A stretch of DNA of 64,000 nt from Streptomyces sp. NBC_00775 (GCF_036347135.1 NZ_CP108938.1:5332001-5396000), one strand, 5' to 3'. Positions 8,660-17,669 are shown, numbered from the stretch's first letter. Numbers and translations are program-made. The notes: generated by a model from the letters alone, not told the origin.

Positions 8660-9091
8660 ATGCCAGAAACCGGAGAGCCGACCGACAACCACCCCTGGGA
8701 CTACACCCTCTCCATCCCCAACGACCCCCGAGCCGTCACGATCTGCCGCCGCACCCTCCGCCTGATCCTCACCCTCCACGGCCTCCCCCACCTCACAGAA
8801 GTCGCGGAACTCGTCGCCACCGAGCTGGTCACCAACGCGGTACAGCACACGAAGGGTCCGGCGGCCATACGGCTCCGCTGGACCAGCTACACCCTCCGCA
8901 TCGGGGTGTGGGACGCGGACCCCACCCCACCGGAACCCACGACAACAGCAACGGCCGTCGACGAGTCCGGCCGAGGCCTGGCCCTCGTACGGGACTGCGC
9001 CGACGGCTGGGGTTGGTACCCGCTCGGCCGCTCCCAAGTCCCGGGCGGCACGGGCAAGTTCATCTGGTGCGAACTGACGGCGGCGGCGTGA
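8660..9091 (+). CDS. HATPase_c_2 anti-sigma-factor-like ATP-binding protein
   Basis: A 143-aa protein with a GHKL ATPase fold. The N-box is VATELVTNAVQHT with Asn59, and the G1 box is DESGRGLALV (Asp101, Gly104, Gly106). This is the RsbW/SpoIIAB-like family abundant in Streptomyces, where members bind sigma factors or partner XRE-DUF397 regulators. The frame is open upstream, but ATG 8660 has GGAG 7 nt before it and starts the family fold. It is divergent from the XRE operon; together they form the classic three-part unit. Confidence 0.85.
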   Translation: MPETGEPTDNHPWDYTLSIPNDPRAVTICRRTLRLILTLHGLPHLTEVAELVATELVTNAVQHTKGPAAIRLRWTSYTLRIGVWDADPTPPEPTTTATAVDESGRGLALVRDCADGWGWYPLGRSQVPGGTGKFIWCELTAAA

Positions 9092-9172
9092 ACGTTCCTT
9101 CCACCCCCGAAAGAGTGATCCCATCTCGCCGGCCGGGCAACCGGCCCAAGATCCCCCTATAGGTTCCGCCAC

Positions 9173-10063
9173 ATGGTCACATCAGCACACGAGGCCTCGC
9201 ACCGGATCTTCCAGGACCGGCCCGAGATCCTTACTCCCGTCTTCGGAGCTCTGGGCATCCCTCTGCCTGAGAAAGCGACCGTGGACGTGCTCACCCCCGA
9301 CGTTACGGAGTTACGCCCCCTCGAACGCCGGGTCGACAGCGTGCTGCGCATCGATCCGTCCGACGGAGACACCTTCTTGCTCGCCATCGAGGCACAACAG
9401 CGCCGGGATGCGGACAAGGAGTCGAGCTGGGCGTACTACGTCGCGCATCTGCAAGCGAAGTACGACCTACCGGTTCTCCTGCTCGTGGTCTGCCAGGACC
9501 GGGCCACGGCCAAGTGGGCAACCGGCCCATTCACGTGCGGAGCCCGGGGCTGGATCGCCCAGAGCACGCACCCTCTGGTCATCGGACCGGACAACGTACC
9601 GGTGATCTCCGAGCCGAGAGCGGTGGCGGAGAACCTGGCGATGACGGCCTTCGCGGCCCTGACACATGGCCGCAGCCCTGGCACCACGGCCATACTGGAG
9701 GCGCTGGCCCGTGCCCTCCAGGCAACGGACGGGAAGTCCGCCAAGTACTACTACGACCTTCTGGAAGTCGGCCTGGGAGAAACCCCAGCCGGAGCAAAGT
9801 GGAGAGAACTCATGACGTTCGTCACCTACTTCCCCGGACGCGGCACCGTCCGTGAGACGGCGTACCTCGAAGGCAAAGCCGAGGATCGCGCCTCGCTGGT
9901 CCTGCGGGTGTTGGAGAAGCGCGGCATCCCAGTCCCGGCTGCCGTTCAGGAGCGCATCACCTCCTGCACCGACTTCGACACTCTCACCGTCTGGTTCGAC
10001 CGGGCCATCACCGCCGAGAGGGCAGAAGACCTGTTCCCCGAAGACTCCGAACCGCCGGAGTAG
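9173..10063 (+). CDS. Rpn/PD-(D/E)XK nuclease-like protein with TTA codon
   Basis: A 296-aa protein. The N-terminal domain has the PD-(D/E)XK order: RVDSVLRI, then TFLLAIEAQQRRD (Glu-x-Gln), then helix and strand (SWAYYVAHLQAKYDLPVLLLVVCQD). This resembles Rpn recombination-promoting nuclease/putative transposase proteins common in Streptomyces. The C-terminal helices (KAEDRASLVLRVLEKRGIPV) match the family tail. Residue Leu47 is encoded by TTA (9311-9313), so translation should need the bldA tRNA. It is monocistronic and ends just before a 40-bp palindrome. The in vivo role of such proteins is unclear. Confidence 0.7.
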   Translation: MVTSAHEASHRIFQDRPEILTPVFGALGIPLPEKATVDVLTPDVTELRPLERRVDSVLRIDPSDGDTFLLAIEAQQRRDADKESSWAYYVAHLQAKYDLPVLLLVVCQDRATAKWATGPFTCGARGWIAQSTHPLVIGPDNVPVISEPRAVAENLAMTAFAALTHGRSPGTTAILEALARALQATDGKSAKYYYDLLEVGLGETPAGAKWRELMTFVTYFPGRGTVRETAYLEGKAEDRASLVLRVLEKRGIPVPAAVQERITSCTDFDTLTVWFDRAITAERAEDLFPEDSEPPE

Positions 10064-10070
10064 CGAGGCG

Positions 10071-10110
10071 GCTGGGTAGATCCGATCTACGTAGATCGGA
10101 TCTACCCAGC
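10071..10110. terminator. 40-bp perfect palindrome, likely terminator
   Basis: The left arm gctgggtagatccgatctac is followed directly by its exact reverse complement with no spacer, centred between 10090 and 10091. Each arm also contains GTAGATC-C-GATCTAC, itself an inverted repeat with a 1-nt centre. It starts 7 bp after the stop of the Rpn-like gene. Confidence 0.7.
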
Positions 10111-10138
10111 TCCCGAGCGTCCCCTCAACGCAGACAAA

Positions 10139-10169
10139 AGGGCCCGGAACCAGTGGAGTTCCGGGCCCT
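10139..10169. terminator. bidirectional hairpin terminator
   Basis: Arms AGGGCCCGGAAC and GTTCCGGGCCCT with a 7-nt loop, placed between the convergent nuclease and dioxygenase genes. Confidence 0.8.
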
Positions 10170-10192
10170 GCGCATGCCTACGACAACGCCAA

Positions 10193-11152
10193 TCAGCTGG
10201 CCGAAGCCGACGCCGAAGCGCCCGCCTGCGTATCCGTGCTGTCGTGCGTCTCGTCCGGCGCGACGCCCATGGTCAGGTGGGCGTGGACGCCCTTGGCCAT
10301 GTGCTTCTTGTCGTACTTGAGGTAGAGCAGCCCGCCCTCGTGGCCGTTCTGGGGGTAGATCGTGTCCTCGGTGAGGGTGGTGCGGGTGGTGGTGTTCGTG
10401 GAGTACGGGGACACCTCCGCCGACGCCAGGACCGACTTCTCGGAGAAGAAGAGCTGGCCGGTGTGGCAGGTGTGGCCGCCCTCGTAGCCCGCGTCGGTCC
10501 AGGTGCCGTCCACGTGGACCTTCACGTGGATGTGGACGCAGCGGCCCTGGTACCAGCCCGGGAAGATCGTCTTGAAGGTGACGTAGCCGTGCTTGTCGGT
10601 CTTCCAGGTGCCGCGCAGGTAACGCTCGTCATCGGTGGGCTCGGAGTGGCCGCCGCCGGTGCCGCCGGAGGGCGCGCCCGACGGGGGCTCGCCGGTGGGG
10701 GTGCCGGAGGGGGCGTCCGTGGGAGTACCGGACGGCGCGTCGGTCGGGGCGCTGCCGCCGCCGGCTCCGCCGCTGCCCATCGCCTCGTAGCCGGAGTACA
10801 CGCCGAGCGCCGTGCAGTGCCAGATGTCGACGGCCGCGTTCTTGACGGGCTTGCAGGTCTCCGCGTCGATCACCTTGAGCTTGAGGGTCATCGGAATGCC
10901 CTCCTCGTCCTCGGTGATGTCCTGACGGAGCTTGTCCGCGTCGATGTAGTACGGGCCCTCGGTGGTCTCCGTGGTGAGCTTGTAACACGTCTCGGCGCTC
11001 GACGAAGTGGAGTCCGTGGTCGTTTCGCCCGCGAACGCGTTCACGGCTATTCCGCCGCCCACGCCCGCGACCGCTACGGCCGCTCCACCCGCGATGACGA
11101 CCTTGCGTCGCGTCATGTTCCGTTTGTGCGCCGGTCCTTGGGTCTCAGTCAT
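10193..11152 (-). CDS. secreted intradiol ring-cleavage dioxygenase-like protein (copy 1)
   Basis: A 319-aa protein. The chosen ATG at 11152 gives a twin-arginine leader (MTRRKVVIAGGAAVAVAG). The core has the intradiol dioxygenase layout: TEGPYYID, DIWHC, a Tyr in FPGWYQGR and the HIHVKV histidines, which are the usual Tyr-Tyr-His-His Fe(III) ligands. A Pro/Ser/Thr/Gly-rich insert (about 45 aa of PTDAPSGTPT-type repeats) interrupts the fold before YLRGTWKTDKHG. The C-terminus is a run of Ala-Ser. It is a tandem paralogue of the next gene on the same strand, separated by about 210 bp. Secreted members of this family can act on extracellular aromatic compounds; the substrate is unknown. Confidence 0.85.
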   Translation of the reverse strand: MTETQGPAHKRNMTRRKVVIAGGAAVAVAGVGGGIAVNAFAGETTTDSTSSSAETCYKLTTETTEGPYYIDADKLRQDITEDEEGIPMTLKLKVIDAETCKPVKNAAVDIWHCTALGVYSGYEAMGSGGAGGGSAPTDAPSGTPTDAPSGTPTGEPPSGAPSGGTGGGHSEPTDDERYLRGTWKTDKHGYVTFKTIFPGWYQGRCVHIHVKVHVDGTWTDAGYEGGHTCHTGQLFFSEKSVLASAEVSPYSTNTTTRTTLTEDTIYPQNGHEGGLLYLKYDKKHMAKGVHAHLTMGVAPDETHDSTDTQAGASASASAS

Positions 11153-11331
11153 GGGCCGGACGCTAGGTAAACGGGCTGTCAGGAGCGTGAGAAAGGGCTG
11201 TGCATTTCTGCGAATCAGCAAAAGGGGACCGAAATGTACGGCGCTTTCGAGCCACTTGCGATATGGGAATTAGGCAAGGCTTCCCTTATCTTATTCCGTG
11301 CTGTCGCAAGCCGCCACGACCGCGACAGCAC

Positions 11332-11362
11332 GGAAGAAGGAAGAAGGAAGAAGGAAGAAGGA
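11332..11362. repeat. GGAAGAA microsatellite, about 4.4 copies
   Basis: A 7-bp unit repeated four times plus a partial copy, lying directly after the stop of dioxygenase copy 2 (transcribed as TTCTTCC). It is AG-rich within high-GC DNA and prone to slippage. Confidence 0.8.
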
Positions 11363-11363
11363 G

Positions 11364-12314
11364 CTACGACGCCGAAGCTGACGCCGACGCAGACGCGCTC
11401 GGCTGCGTGTCCGTGGTGTCGTGGGTCTCGTCGGGGGCCACACCCATCGTCAGGTGGGCGTGGACACCCCGGGCGATGTGCCTCTTGTCGTACCTGAGGT
11501 GGAGCAGGCCGCCCTCGGCGCCGTTGTCCGGGTAGATCGTGTCCTCGTCGAGGGTCGTCCGGGTGGCGGTGTTCGTCGAGTACGGCTCCACCTCGGCGGA
11601 GGCCAGCACCGACTCCTCGTCGAAGAACAGCTGGCCCGTGTGGCAGGCGTGGCCGCCCTCGTACCCCGCGTCCGTCCAGGTGCCGTCCACGTGGACCTTC
11701 ACGTGGATGTGCACGCAGCGGCCCCGGTACCAGCCCGGGAAGACCGTCCTGAAGGTCACGTGACCGTGCTTGTCCGTCCGCCATGTGCCGCGCAGATAGC
11801 GCTCGTCGTCGGTCGGCTCCTGGTGGCCGCCGCCTCCCCCGCCGGGACCGCCCGACGGGGGCGGGCCGGTGGGCACGTCCGTGGGTGTGGCCGAGGGGTC
11901 GCCGGACGGCGGGGCGCCGCCACCTCCGTTGCCCATGCCCTCGTAGCCCGAGTAGACACCCAGCGCCGAGCAGTGCCAGATGTCGACGGCGGCGTTCCGT
12001 ACCGGTCTGCAGGTCTTCGCGTCGATCACCTTGAGCGTGAGGGTGAGGGGGATGCCCTCCTCGTCCTCGGTGATGTCCTGGCGGATCTTGTCCGCGTCGA
12101 TGTAGTACGGGCCCTCGGTGGTCTCCGTGGTCAGGACGTAGCACGCTTCGGTGGGCGCGCCCTTGGGTGCGCCCGGGCTCTTGTCGCCCGCGAAGGCGTT
12201 CGCGCCCAGGCCGACGGCCAGACCCGCGGCCGCGACCGTCGCGCCACCAGCTACGACGACCTTGCGGCGCGTCAATTCCCGTTCTGTCATTGCCTGTTGG
12301 GGGGTGTCAGTCAT
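11364..12314 (-). CDS. secreted intradiol ring-cleavage dioxygenase-like protein (copy 2)
   Basis: A 316-aa paralogue of the gene just downstream, colinear along its whole length. It has a Tat-like leader (TRRKVVVAGG), TEGPYYID, DIWHC, FPGWYRGR and HIHVKV, with the same Fe(III) ligand set. Its Pro/Gly insert is shorter and different (GGGGAPPSGDPSATPTDV), so the linker is evolving faster than the core. The C-terminal Ser-Ala run is longer. The 210-bp gap to copy 1 is large enough for a separate promoter. Both copies probably arose by local duplication. Confidence 0.85.
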   Translation of the reverse strand: MTDTPQQAMTERELTRRKVVVAGGATVAAAGLAVGLGANAFAGDKSPGAPKGAPTEACYVLTTETTEGPYYIDADKIRQDITEDEEGIPLTLTLKVIDAKTCRPVRNAAVDIWHCSALGVYSGYEGMGNGGGGAPPSGDPSATPTDVPTGPPPSGGPGGGGGGHQEPTDDERYLRGTWRTDKHGHVTFRTVFPGWYRGRCVHIHVKVHVDGTWTDAGYEGGHACHTGQLFFDEESVLASAEVEPYSTNTATRTTLDEDTIYPDNGAEGGLLHLRYDKRHIARGVHAHLTMGVAPDETHDTTDTQPSASASASASAS

Positions 12315-12383
12315 GGCTGAGGAGATTATGAAGTGAACCTGTCAAAGAACTGTGATTCCCGGTGATTCATGGGGGACACATGA

Positions 12384-12419
12384 GAATGGCTCGGAATCGG
12401 TGTCGATTCCGAGCCATTC
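12384..12419. terminator. terminator downstream of aspS
   Basis: Arms GAATGGCTCGGAATCG and CGATTCCGAGCCATTC, 16 bp and perfect, with a GTGT loop, 30 bp beyond the aspS stop. Confidence 0.85.
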
Positions 12420-12449
12420 ACGTGAGGACCCGCGGGGCCCCCTGAAGCC

Positions 12450-14213
12450 CTACTTCGGCTGCGGCTTCCGCACCGAGAGGTGCAGCTCCCGCAGACGCGT
12501 CTCGTCCAGCTCCGTCGGCGCGCCCATCATCAGGTCCTGCGCGTTGCCGTTGAGCGGGAACGCGATCGTCTCGCGGATGTTCGGCTCGTCCGCGAGCAGC
12601 ATGACGATGCGGTCGACGCCCGGGGCGATCCCGCCGTGCGGCGGGGCGCCGAAGCGGAAGGCGCGGAGCATGCCGGCGAACTGCTCCTCGACGGTCTCAC
12701 GGTCGTAGCCCGCGATCTCGAAGGCCTTGAGCATGATCTCGGGCTCGTGGTTCCGGATCGCGCCGGAGGACAGCTCGACGCCGTTGCAGACGATGTCGTA
12801 CTGCCAGCCGAGGATGTCCAGCGGGTCCTGGGTCTCCAGGGCCTCCAGACCGCCCTGCGGCATCGAGAAGGGGTTGTGCGAGAAGTCGATCTTGCCGGTG
12901 TCCTCGTCCTTCTCGTACATCGGGAAGTCGACGATCCAGCAGAAACGGAAGACGTTCTCCTCGAAGTGACCCGCGCGCTTGGCGGCCTCGACCCGCACCG
13001 CGCCCATGATCTTCGAGACCTCGTCGAACTCGCCCGCGCCGAAGAACACCGCGTGGCCGGCGGCGAGAGACAGCCGCTTCGTCAGCTCGGCGACGTTCTC
13101 CTCCGTCAGGAACTTCGCGATCGGGCCCGTCAGCGAGCCGTCCTCGGCGACACGGACCCAGGCCAGGCCCTTCGCGCCGAGCGTGACCGCGAAGTCACCG
13201 AGCTGGTCGAAGAACTTCCGGGGCTGCGCGGAGACGTCCGGCACCGGCAGGGCACGTACGTGCTTGCCCGCGAAGGCCTTGAACTCCGAGCCCTCGAAGA
13301 TGTCGGTGATGTCGACGAGCTCCAGCTGGGCCCGCAGGTCCGGCTTGTCGGAGCCGTACTTCAGCATCGCCTCGCGGAACGGGATGCGCGGGAAGGGGGA
13401 CGTCACGTGACGGCCGTTCCCGAACTCCTCGAAGAGTTCCGTCATGAGCTTCTCGATGGGCTGGAAGACGTCTTCCTGCTCTACGAAGCTCATCTCGACG
13501 TCGAGCTGGTAGAACTCGCCCGGCGAGCGGTCCGCGCGCGCGTCCTCGTCGCGGAAGCAGGGCGCGATCTGGAAGTAGCGGTCGAAGCCGGAGATCATCA
13601 GCAGTTGCTTGAACTGCTGCGGGGCCTGCGGAAGCGCGTAGAACTTGCCCGGGTTCAGGCGGGAGGGGACCACGAAGTCGCGGGCGCCCTCCGGGGAGGT
13701 GGCGCTGAGGATCGGGGTGGCCATCTCGTTGAAGCCCAGCGCCGTCATCTTGTGACGGATCGCGGAGATCACGGCCGTACGCAGCAGGATGTTGCGGTGC
13801 ATGCGCTCGCGGCGCAGGTCGAGGAAGCGGTACTCCAGGCGCCGCTCCTCGTTGACCCCGTCCTCCGCGTTGATCGTGAACGGGAGCGGGGCGGCCGCGC
13901 CGAGCAGCTCGACCTCGCTCACCTCGACCTCGATCTCGCCGGTGGGCAGGTCCGCGTTCACGTTCTCCGTGCCGCGCGAGACGACCTTGCCGTCGATGCG
14001 GACCGTCGACTCCTTGGAGACCTTGTCGAGGGCCTCGTAGGCGGGCGTGCCGGGGCGGGCGACGAGCTGCGTGATGCCGTAGTGATCGCGCAGATCGATG
14101 AAGAGGATGCCGCCCAGGTCTCGGCGATTGTGCAGCCAGCCGCTCAGCCGGACGTCGCTTTCGACGTCAGAGGCGCGGAGCTCGCCGCAGGTGTGGGACC
14201 TGTACCGATGCAT
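12450..14213 (-). CDS. aspS: aspartyl-tRNA synthetase
   Basis: A 587-aa protein of usual bacterial length. It charges tRNA-Asp with aspartate. The N-terminal OB-fold anticodon-binding domain ([21 protein letters not shown]) is followed by the class II catalytic core: motif 2 around [19 protein letters not shown] and motif 3 in [14 protein letters not shown]. The bacterial GAD insertion lies between them. It stands alone with its own terminator; the adjacent 214-bp upstream gap carries a parS site. Confidence 0.97.
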   Translation of the reverse strand: MHRYRSHTCGELRASDVESDVRLSGWLHNRRDLGGILFIDLRDHYGITQLVARPGTPAYEALDKVSKESTVRIDGKVVSRGTENVNADLPTGEIEVEVSEVELLGAAAPLPFTINAEDGVNEERRLEYRFLDLRRERMHRNILLRTAVISAIRHKMTALGFNEMATPILSATSPEGARDFVVPSRLNPGKFYALPQAPQQFKQLLMISGFDRYFQIAPCFRDEDARADRSPGEFYQLDVEMSFVEQEDVFQPIEKLMTELFEEFGNGRHVTSPFPRIPFREAMLKYGSDKPDLRAQLELVDITDIFEGSEFKAFAGKHVRALPVPDVSAQPRKFFDQLGDFAVTLGAKGLAWVRVAEDGSLTGPIAKFLTEENVAELTKRLSLAAGHAVFFGAGEFDEVSKIMGAVRVEAAKRAGHFEENVFRFCWIVDFPMYEKDEDTGKIDFSHNPFSMPQGGLEALETQDPLDILGWQYDIVCNGVELSSGAIRNHEPEIMLKAFEIAGYDRETVEEQFAGMLRAFRFGAPPHGGIAPGVDRIVMLLADEPNIRETIAFPLNGNAQDLMMGAPTELDETRLRELHLSVRKPQPK

Positions 14214-14268
14214 CGTCGTTTCATCCAGTCTTCGCGGATCGCGGTCTGTTGACCGGGGCCTGTTGATC

Positions 14269-14292
14269 GGGGTGTTTCACGTGAAACACCCC
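14269..14292. promoter_or_regulatory. parS: parS centromere site
   Basis: Contains the exact 14-mer GTTTCACGTGAAAC, the ParB-binding sequence, extended to a perfect 24-bp palindrome. It lies in the gap upstream of aspS. Streptomyces parS sites cluster around oriC and serve ParB-dependent chromosome segregation during sporulation. Confidence 0.9.
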
Positions 14293-14427
14293 CAGGGTAC
14301 CGGGCAGCCCAAGATCGCCTCCCCACCATTTACCCCTGTGGGCCCGTACGGCCGCGCACGGGGCCGGAGGCCAGTACCACCACAGCTTCGGTGGCAGGTA
14401 CCGATCACCTGTTCATACAGTGGGTCA

Positions 14428-16617
14428 ATGCGCACTGGTGAGCCCCTGCCCGGCGTGGGGGACGTCCTGGCCGCCCTCGCGACCGGCCTGTGGCGCTGGG
14501 ACAACGCCGCGGGCCTCGTCACGTTCGACGCCGAGGCCGCCCGGCTGATCGGTCTGCCCGCGGAGCCGACGACACTCACCGAGGCGGGCGCGCGCTCCCA
14601 TTTCCACCCCGTCGACTGGAACGAGATCTACGGAGTCGTCCAGCTCGCCGTCGCCGAGGGCACCCTCGCCGAGGCCCGGATGCGGATCATGGACGGGCAC
14701 GGCCGGGTGATCCGTACGGTCCGCAGCCGCTCCAAGCCGATCGTCGACCCGAAGACCGGCGAGTACGAGCTGATCGGCACCCTCCAGGAGATCAGCGAGC
14801 AGCCGCCGGGCGCCGCCGCCCGCACTCCCGTCACCGGCGACTGGCGCCGCTCGCGCGAGGCGTTCCTGCTGGACGCGGGACGGGCGCTCGCCGAGGCGCG
14901 GTCCACGGCGGAGGTGCTGCGGGTCGCGGCGGGCCTGTCGATGCCCGGGTTCTCACCGGACGGGCTCGCCGTCTTCGGCGCGGAGGCCGACCGGCTGACG
15001 GTCATCGGCCACCACGGGCACCAGCCGGGCGACGAGAGCCCCTTCTCGCAGATGTCCCTGGCCACGGACTACCCGGCCGCGGACGTCGTCCGCACGGGCC
15101 GCGCCGTCTACCTGTCCTCCCCCGAGGAGTACAGGGAGCGCTACCCGGCCTCCTGGCCGCTCGCCCAGCACTTCGGCCGGCAGTCCTGGGCCTTCCTGCC
15201 GCTCACCGTCGCGGGCCGCACCATGGGCGCGTGGATGGCAGCCTTCACGTACCCCGTCACCTTCACACCCGACGAGCGCTCGGTCCTCACGACCGTCGCC
15301 CGCATGCTCGCGCAGGCCCTCTCGCGCGCCGTCGCCGCCGAGACCGAGCGTGAGCTGACCGACGGCCTCCAGCGCTCGATGATGCCCACGCTGGGCCCCC
15401 AGATGCCGGGCATGAGCGTCGCCGCACGCTACGTGCCCACCGGCGGCGGCCTCCAGGTCGGCGGCGACTGGTACGACATGATCCCGCTCCCCACCGGCCG
15501 CTTCGCCCTGGTCATCGGCGACGTCCAGGGCCACGACGTGCGCGCCGCCGGTCTGATGGGCCAGCTCCGCATCGCCCTGCGCGCGTACGCCGCCGAGGGC
15601 CACCGCCCGGACGCGGTGCTGTCGCGGGCCTCGCGCTTCCTGTACGGGGTCACGGACTCGGTGACGTACGGGTCGAGCAGCGGCACGGGCAACGGAGACG
15701 GCGGTGATCACCGCTTCGCGACCTGCCTGTACGTCGAGGTCGACCCGGCGACCGGGACGCTCGACATCGCCCGCGCCGGGCACCCCGACCCCGCGATACG
15801 CATGGCGGACGGAACCGTACTGATGCGGCCGACCGCGGGCGGGCTGCCGCTCGGCATCGACCCGGACGCCGACTACCCGACGACCCGGCTCGTCCTGGAA
15901 CCCGGCGAAACCATGCTGATCTGCACCGACGGGCTCATCGAGACCGGGGGCCACGACCTCGACACCGGCTGGCGCCGTATCCGCCGGACCCTCGAATCCC
16001 ACGACGGCGACATGGAGTCCCTCGCCGACGCCCTGGTCCAGGCCGTGCACGGGCCCTCCTCGCACCACACCACCGGGCCGCTGGCCGACCGGCGCGAGGA
16101 CGACATAGCCGTACTGCTGCTGTGCCGGGTGGGCCCGGGATGCGGCTGCGGCGACACCGTCACGGCCGTCGCGCCGACCGTGCGCCGCACCGTGCTGACC
16201 GTGGCGCAGGCCGAGCCCGAGCGGATCGCGGACGCCCGACAGCAACTGCGCGAGATGCTGCACGACTGGGCCTCCGAGGACCAGCTCGACTCCGCGGTCC
16301 TCCTCGTCTCCGAGATGGTCACCAACGTCCTCGTGCACACCGACGCCGACGCGCTGCTCGTCGCCGAGGTGACCGGCGAGCCGGGCGAGCGGCGGATGAA
16401 GGTGGAGGTCACCGACGCCAGCGACGACCTGCCGCACCGGCGTCACCCCGGCGAGCTGGCGTCCTCCGGACGGGGTCTGGTGTTCATGGAACTCCTCGCG
16501 CACGCGTGGGGCGTGGACCCGCGGGGCGAGGGGAAGAGCATCTGGTTCGAGTTCTACGAGTCCGACACCGAAGAGGCTCCTGGTTCTCCAGGTGCTTCTG
16601 GTGTTCCTGGCGCTTGA
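14428..16617 (+). CDS. PAS-GAF-SpoIIE phosphatase-HATPase regulator
   Basis: A 729-aa protein. ATG 14428 was chosen because the PAS domain begins there. Domains in order are PAS (about 5-125, LWRWDNAAGLVTFDAEAARL), GAF (about 145-300), PP2C/SpoIIE phosphatase (about 310-545; GGDWYDMIPL, GDVQGHD, CTDGLIE metal-binding aspartates) and a C-terminal HATPase (about 570-715; VSEMVTNVLVH, GRGLVFMELLAHAWG). Such proteins dephosphorylate anti-anti-sigma factors, and their ATPase part acts like an anti-sigma kinase, so one protein may set a partner-switch in response to a small-molecule or redox signal. No sigma partner is adjacent. Its last 64 bp overlap the convergent transporter gene. Confidence 0.93.
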   Translation: MRTGEPLPGVGDVLAALATGLWRWDNAAGLVTFDAEAARLIGLPAEPTTLTEAGARSHFHPVDWNEIYGVVQLAVAEGTLAEARMRIMDGHGRVIRTVRSRSKPIVDPKTGEYELIGTLQEISEQPPGAAARTPVTGDWRRSREAFLLDAGRALAEARSTAEVLRVAAGLSMPGFSPDGLAVFGAEADRLTVIGHHGHQPGDESPFSQMSLATDYPAADVVRTGRAVYLSSPEEYRERYPASWPLAQHFGRQSWAFLPLTVAGRTMGAWMAAFTYPVTFTPDERSVLTTVARMLAQALSRAVAAETERELTDGLQRSMMPTLGPQMPGMSVAARYVPTGGGLQVGGDWYDMIPLPTGRFALVIGDVQGHDVRAAGLMGQLRIALRAYAAEGHRPDAVLSRASRFLYGVTDSVTYGSSSGTGNGDGGDHRFATCLYVEVDPATGTLDIARAGHPDPAIRMADGTVLMRPTAGGLPLGIDPDADYPTTRLVLEPGETMLICTDGLIETGGHDLDTGWRRIRRTLESHDGDMESLADALVQAVHGPSSHHTTGPLADRREDDIAVLLLCRVGPGCGCGDTVTAVAPTVRRTVLTVAQAEPERIADARQQLREMLHDWASEDQLDSAVLLVSEMVTNVLVHTDADALLVAEVTGEPGERRMKVEVTDASDDLPHRRHPGELASSGRGLVFMELLAHAWGVDPRGEGKSIWFEFYESDTEEAPGSPGASGVPGA

Positions 16618-17669
16618 GGTTCTCCAGGTGCTCCTGCCGCTTCCGAGGAGTAGCGCGTACGGAGTTCGTGCAGCACCCCGAACGCGGCCGCCGTCAGCGG
16701 GACGGCGAGCAGCATGCCCAGGATCCCCGCGACGGACGCGCCCGCCGTGATCGTCAGCATCACCACCGCCGGATGCATCTGCACGGTCCGGCTCTGGATC
16801 ATCGGCTGGAGCACATGCCCCTCCAGGACCTGCACGGCGACGACGACCCCCAGCACCCACAGCGCGATCACGAACCCCCGGTCCGCGAGCGCGACCAGCA
16901 CCGCCACCGCGCCGGAGATGAACGCGCCGAGATACGGGATGTACGCCCCCACCAGGACCAGCGCGCCCAGCCCCACCGCGCCCGGCACACGCAGGATCAG
17001 CAGCCCGAGGGTGATGCAGAAGGCGTCGATGAGCGCGATCAGCGTCGTCCCGCGCATGAAACCCTCGACGCCCTCGAAGGCCCGGCGGGCCACGGCCTCG
17101 ACGACATCGGCGGTCCCCCGGGGCGCCAGCGACCGCAGCGCCCCGGCCACCCGGTGCGAGTCCCGCAGGAAGAAGAAGACGAGGAGCAGCGCCAGTACGG
17201 CCATGGCGATGCCCTCGCCCACGATGCTCACGCCACTGATGACATTGGACGCGGCCGTGCCGCCGAACTTGGCCAGCAGGTCCTTGGAGTTGGACGCGAG
17301 GTCGTCGAGGGACGTACCCGCCGCGCCCAGGTGCTCGGCGACGGACCTCGCGGCCTGCTTCAGCGAGGAGACGATCTGGTCGCCGGTGTCGATGAGCGCC
17401 GCGACGACGATGTAGACGGCGCCACCCACCACCACGACCACCGCGACACACGTGAGCCCGGCGGCCAGCGACCGGTTGACCTTCACCTTCACCAGCCGCC
17501 GGTACAGCGGCCCGAGCAGCGCGGTCCCGAGCAGCGCGAGCAGCACCGGCACCACCGCCGTACGGAACTCCCCGCACAGCACGATCGCCACCCACCCGAC
17601 ACCCGCGGCGAGCAGGATCACGGCACACCAGGCGGCGAGACGACGGGCGGCATCGGGGAGTAGCTGCAC
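16554..17669 (-). CDS. AI-2E family transporter
   Basis: A 371-aa membrane protein starting at GTG. It has about eight hydrophobic helices and the family's central soluble segment (SLKQAARSVAEHLGAAGTSLDDL). Conserved family parts include LLVFFFLRDSHRV, GAYIPYLGAFISGAVAVLVAL and LEGHVLQPMI. Despite the name, many members are ion/proton exchangers or exporters. The last 25 residues are collagen-like (GAPGEP, APGTPEAPGEPGA) and are encoded antisense to the similar tail of the phosphatase gene. Confidence 0.9.
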   Translation of the reverse strand: MQLLPDAARRLAAWCAVILLAAGVGWVAIVLCGEFRTAVVPVLLALLGTALLGPLYRRLVKVKVNRSLAAGLTCVAVVVVVGGAVYIVVAALIDTGDQIVSSLKQAARSVAEHLGAAGTSLDDLASNSKDLLAKFGGTAASNVISGVSIVGEGIAMAVLALLLVFFFLRDSHRVAGALRSLAPRGTADVVEAVARRAFEGVEGFMRGTTLIALIDAFCITLGLLILRVPGAVGLGALVLVGAYIPYLGAFISGAVAVLVALADRGFVIALWVLGVVVAVQVLEGHVLQPMIQSRTVQMHPAVVMLTITAGASVAGILGMLLAVPLTAAAFGVLHELRTRYSSEAAGAPGEPQAPGTPEAPGEPGASSVSDS

